A DNA stretch of 6,137 nt, taken from assembly GCA_945492935.1 (NCBI GenBank), contig CALYVE010000116.1, forward strand, positions 1-6,137, written 5' to 3'. The notes beneath the pieces were generated by a model. The model searched no databases, was not told the origin of the DNA, and saw only the letters and a list, made by a program, of their open reading frames with translations. The stretch's first letter is position 1. Each line of letters begins with the position of its first letter. Origin of the DNA: an uncultured Lachnospiraceae bacterium (GTDB lineage Bacteria > Bacillota > Clostridia > Lachnospirales > Lachnospiraceae). Shown here in pieces: positions 5,101 through 6,137 of this stretch. A program made the position numbers and the translations under genes.

Positions 5101-5973
5101 ATGCCAAATACTTATGCACATTATCGATTTGGTCAGGAAGTGTTAATGGAGCTTTCGCCGGTAATAAGACAGGCGATTGAGGAAAATATTGACATTTTTA
5201 ATATCGGTGTTCACGGACCGGATATCTATTCGTTTTATCATGCGCTTTTGAATGACAAACGAAATAAACTTTGCTCAAGAGAACATGCAAATCCGTGTCT
5301 TGATTTGATGCAGTATGCAGCGACAGTTATGCAAAAGGATACGAAAAATAAAAAGACGATGAAGGAAAAAATGACTGCATCCCAAAAATCGCTTGTTTAT
5401 ATGTATGGTGTGATTTGTCATTTTGCGTTGGATGGCTATTGCCATGGATTTGTAAATCACACGCGTGATACAACGGATCTGGCGCATAACCTTATGGAGT
5501 CAGAGTTTGATCGCATGCTTATGCTTATGGATGGCAGGAATCCGTTTTCGTATTGTCCGGGGAATACACTAGTCTCAAAGAAGGAGTATGCAGATGCAAT
5601 CGCACACGTTTCACCGGAGACGGATTCGGTTACAGTGTTGCGAAGCGTGCGTCGTATGCGTAAATGGTGTAACTTTTACGTTGCACCAACTGTATTTCAT
5701 CGTGTAATTATCTATTTTGGTCTTGTCGTATCGTTTAATTACAAAAAACGAAACGGAATGATAATGAAATATAAAGAAAATAAAAAATGTGCCGATACTA
5801 ACAAGGAGTTGTTTCGTCTATATTGTAAAGCAAAAAAACTGGCGATCTCGCTCATAGAGGAATATGCCGAAAATGTTTTTGCAAATAAAAAATACGCAAA
5901 GGCATATCAGGAATGCTTCAGTCCGCAGACAAGCATAGAAAAAAAACTCGATGAAAGTCAGGAGTTTGTATAA
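5101..5973 (+). CDS. Zinc-dependent phospholipase C family protein
   Basis: A 290-residue protein of the Zn_dep_PLPC family (related to bacterial phospholipase C and S1/P1 nuclease folds). Likely zinc ligands are in order: His7 in YAHYRFG, Asp41 in GVHGPDIYSFYH (36-47), HFALDGYCH (107-115; His107, Asp111, His115), and HNLME (129-133; His129, Glu133). The set matches the His/Asp/Glu trinuclear zinc pattern of the family. Secreted phospholipases of this group have a signal peptide followed by an N-terminal Trp ligand; this protein has neither, so it is probably cytoplasmic and its substrate is uncertain. A hydrophobic stretch near 200-212 is short. The ATG at 5101 follows AGGGGG (5091-5096) by only 4 bases. 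A longer frame from a TTG at 5059 would begin inside the leuA terminator hairpin and is rejected. No separate promoter is evident, so expression may depend on leaky termination after leuA. Confidence 0.85.
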   Translation: MPNTYAHYRFGQEVLMELSPVIRQAIEENIDIFNIGVHGPDIYSFYHALLNDKRNKLCSREHANPCLDLMQYAATVMQKDTKNKKTMKEKMTASQKSLVYMYGVICHFALDGYCHGFVNHTRDTTDLAHNLMESEFDRMLMLMDGRNPFSYCPGNTLVSKKEYADAIAHVSPETDSVTVLRSVRRMRKWCNFYVAPTVFHRVIIYFGLVVSFNYKKRNGMIMKYKENKKCADTNKELFRLYCKAKKLAISLIEEYAENVFANKKYAKAYQECFSPQTSIEKKLDESQEFV

Positions 5974-6006
5974 ATTAGAAAAAATAGAGAAAATATAGCA
6001 TTTTCG

Positions 6007-6035
6007 TTGAATTGTTGCAGGAAATATGTTAAAAT
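6007..6035 (+). promoter_or_regulatory. Probable sigma-A promoter of the right-edge gene
   Basis: TTGAAT (6007-6012), a 17-base spacer, then TAAAAT (6030-6035), with an extended -10 TG at 6027-6028. The leader would be about 35 bases and contains AGGAGG (6061-6066), 9 bases before the ATG. Confidence 0.65.
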
Positions 6036-6075
6036 TTTTGTGTATATTTTGAAATCTTAAAGGAGGGGAACCAAA

Positions 6076-6137
6076 ATGATATTTGTCAGGGCAGAGGACC
6101 TCAAATGGGGTATGAGACTCGCAAAGCCAATATATAA
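6076..6137 (+). CDS. Start of a probable HD-domain phosphohydrolase (partial)
   Basis: Only 20 codons are present before the window ends (MIFVRAEDLKWGMRLAKPIY). The pattern LKxGMRLAKPIY is typical of the N-terminal segment ahead of the HD or HD-GYP domain in clostridial proteins that hydrolyse cyclic di-GMP or other nucleotides. The catalytic domain is outside the window, so the function is provisional. The start is well supported by AGGAGG at 6061-6066 and an upstream promoter. Confidence 0.6.
   Translation, partial: MIFVRAEDLKWGMRLAKPIY

Noticed and set aside
5989..6005. GAAAAT/ATTTTC as a terminator after the phospholipase-like gene
   Set aside because: Six mostly A-T pairs and no T-run; too weak to call.

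Overview
The window looks like the chromosome of a spore-forming, low-to-moderate GC Clostridia, most likely a member of the Lachnospiraceae. Three things point there: the cotJ spore-coat genes, a leucine T-box in front of a LeuA2-type 2-isopropylmalate synthase, and strong AGGAGG-type ribosome binding sites with Gram-positive sigma-A promoters. Species cannot be fixed from this sequence alone.

Left edge (1 to about 498, + strand gene): the C-terminal end of a GH25 lysozyme/endolysin with peptidoglycan-binding repeats, typical of prophage lysis modules. It stops at 414. Facing it on the minus strand is the spore-coat operon cotJA (1263-853), cotJB (853-590), cotJC (589-419), tightly coupled (TGATG, then TAAATG). 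The third gene is broken. It reads as a normal CotJC N-terminus for 31 codons (MWVYEKRLQ to ISQYGG), then turns into an unrelated hydrophobic tail and stops at 419. The break lies at about 497-499, and everything to its left appears to belong to an integrated element whose last gene is the GH25 lysin. This is the most interesting point of the window: a prophage-like element sitting inside a mother-cell-specific sporulation gene, an arrangement like the skin element in sigK. CotJA also carries an unusual N-terminal array of Cys-rich 13-residue repeats (39-bp DNA repeats).

Middle (1264 to 2926): the cotJ operon is divergent from ung (uracil-DNA glycosylase, 1425-2105), which has a clear sigma-A promoter. 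Ung runs tail to tail into a CE4-type polysaccharide deacetylase (2878-2102); the two stop codons share one TTAA. The deacetylase has its own well-formed sigma-A promoter.

Right (2988 to 5090): a promoter, a complete T-box leader with a CTC (Leu) specifier and a mutually exclusive antiterminator and terminator, then leuA (3367-5043) and an intrinsic terminator. Leucine starvation (uncharged tRNA-Leu) should switch this gene on. A possible extra hairpin covers the leuA ribosome binding site.

Right edge: a zinc-dependent phospholipase C family protein (5101-5973) begins only about 10 bases after the leuA terminator. It is followed by a promoter and the first 20 codons of a protein resembling the N-terminus of HD-domain phosphohydrolases (6076 onward, cut by the window).
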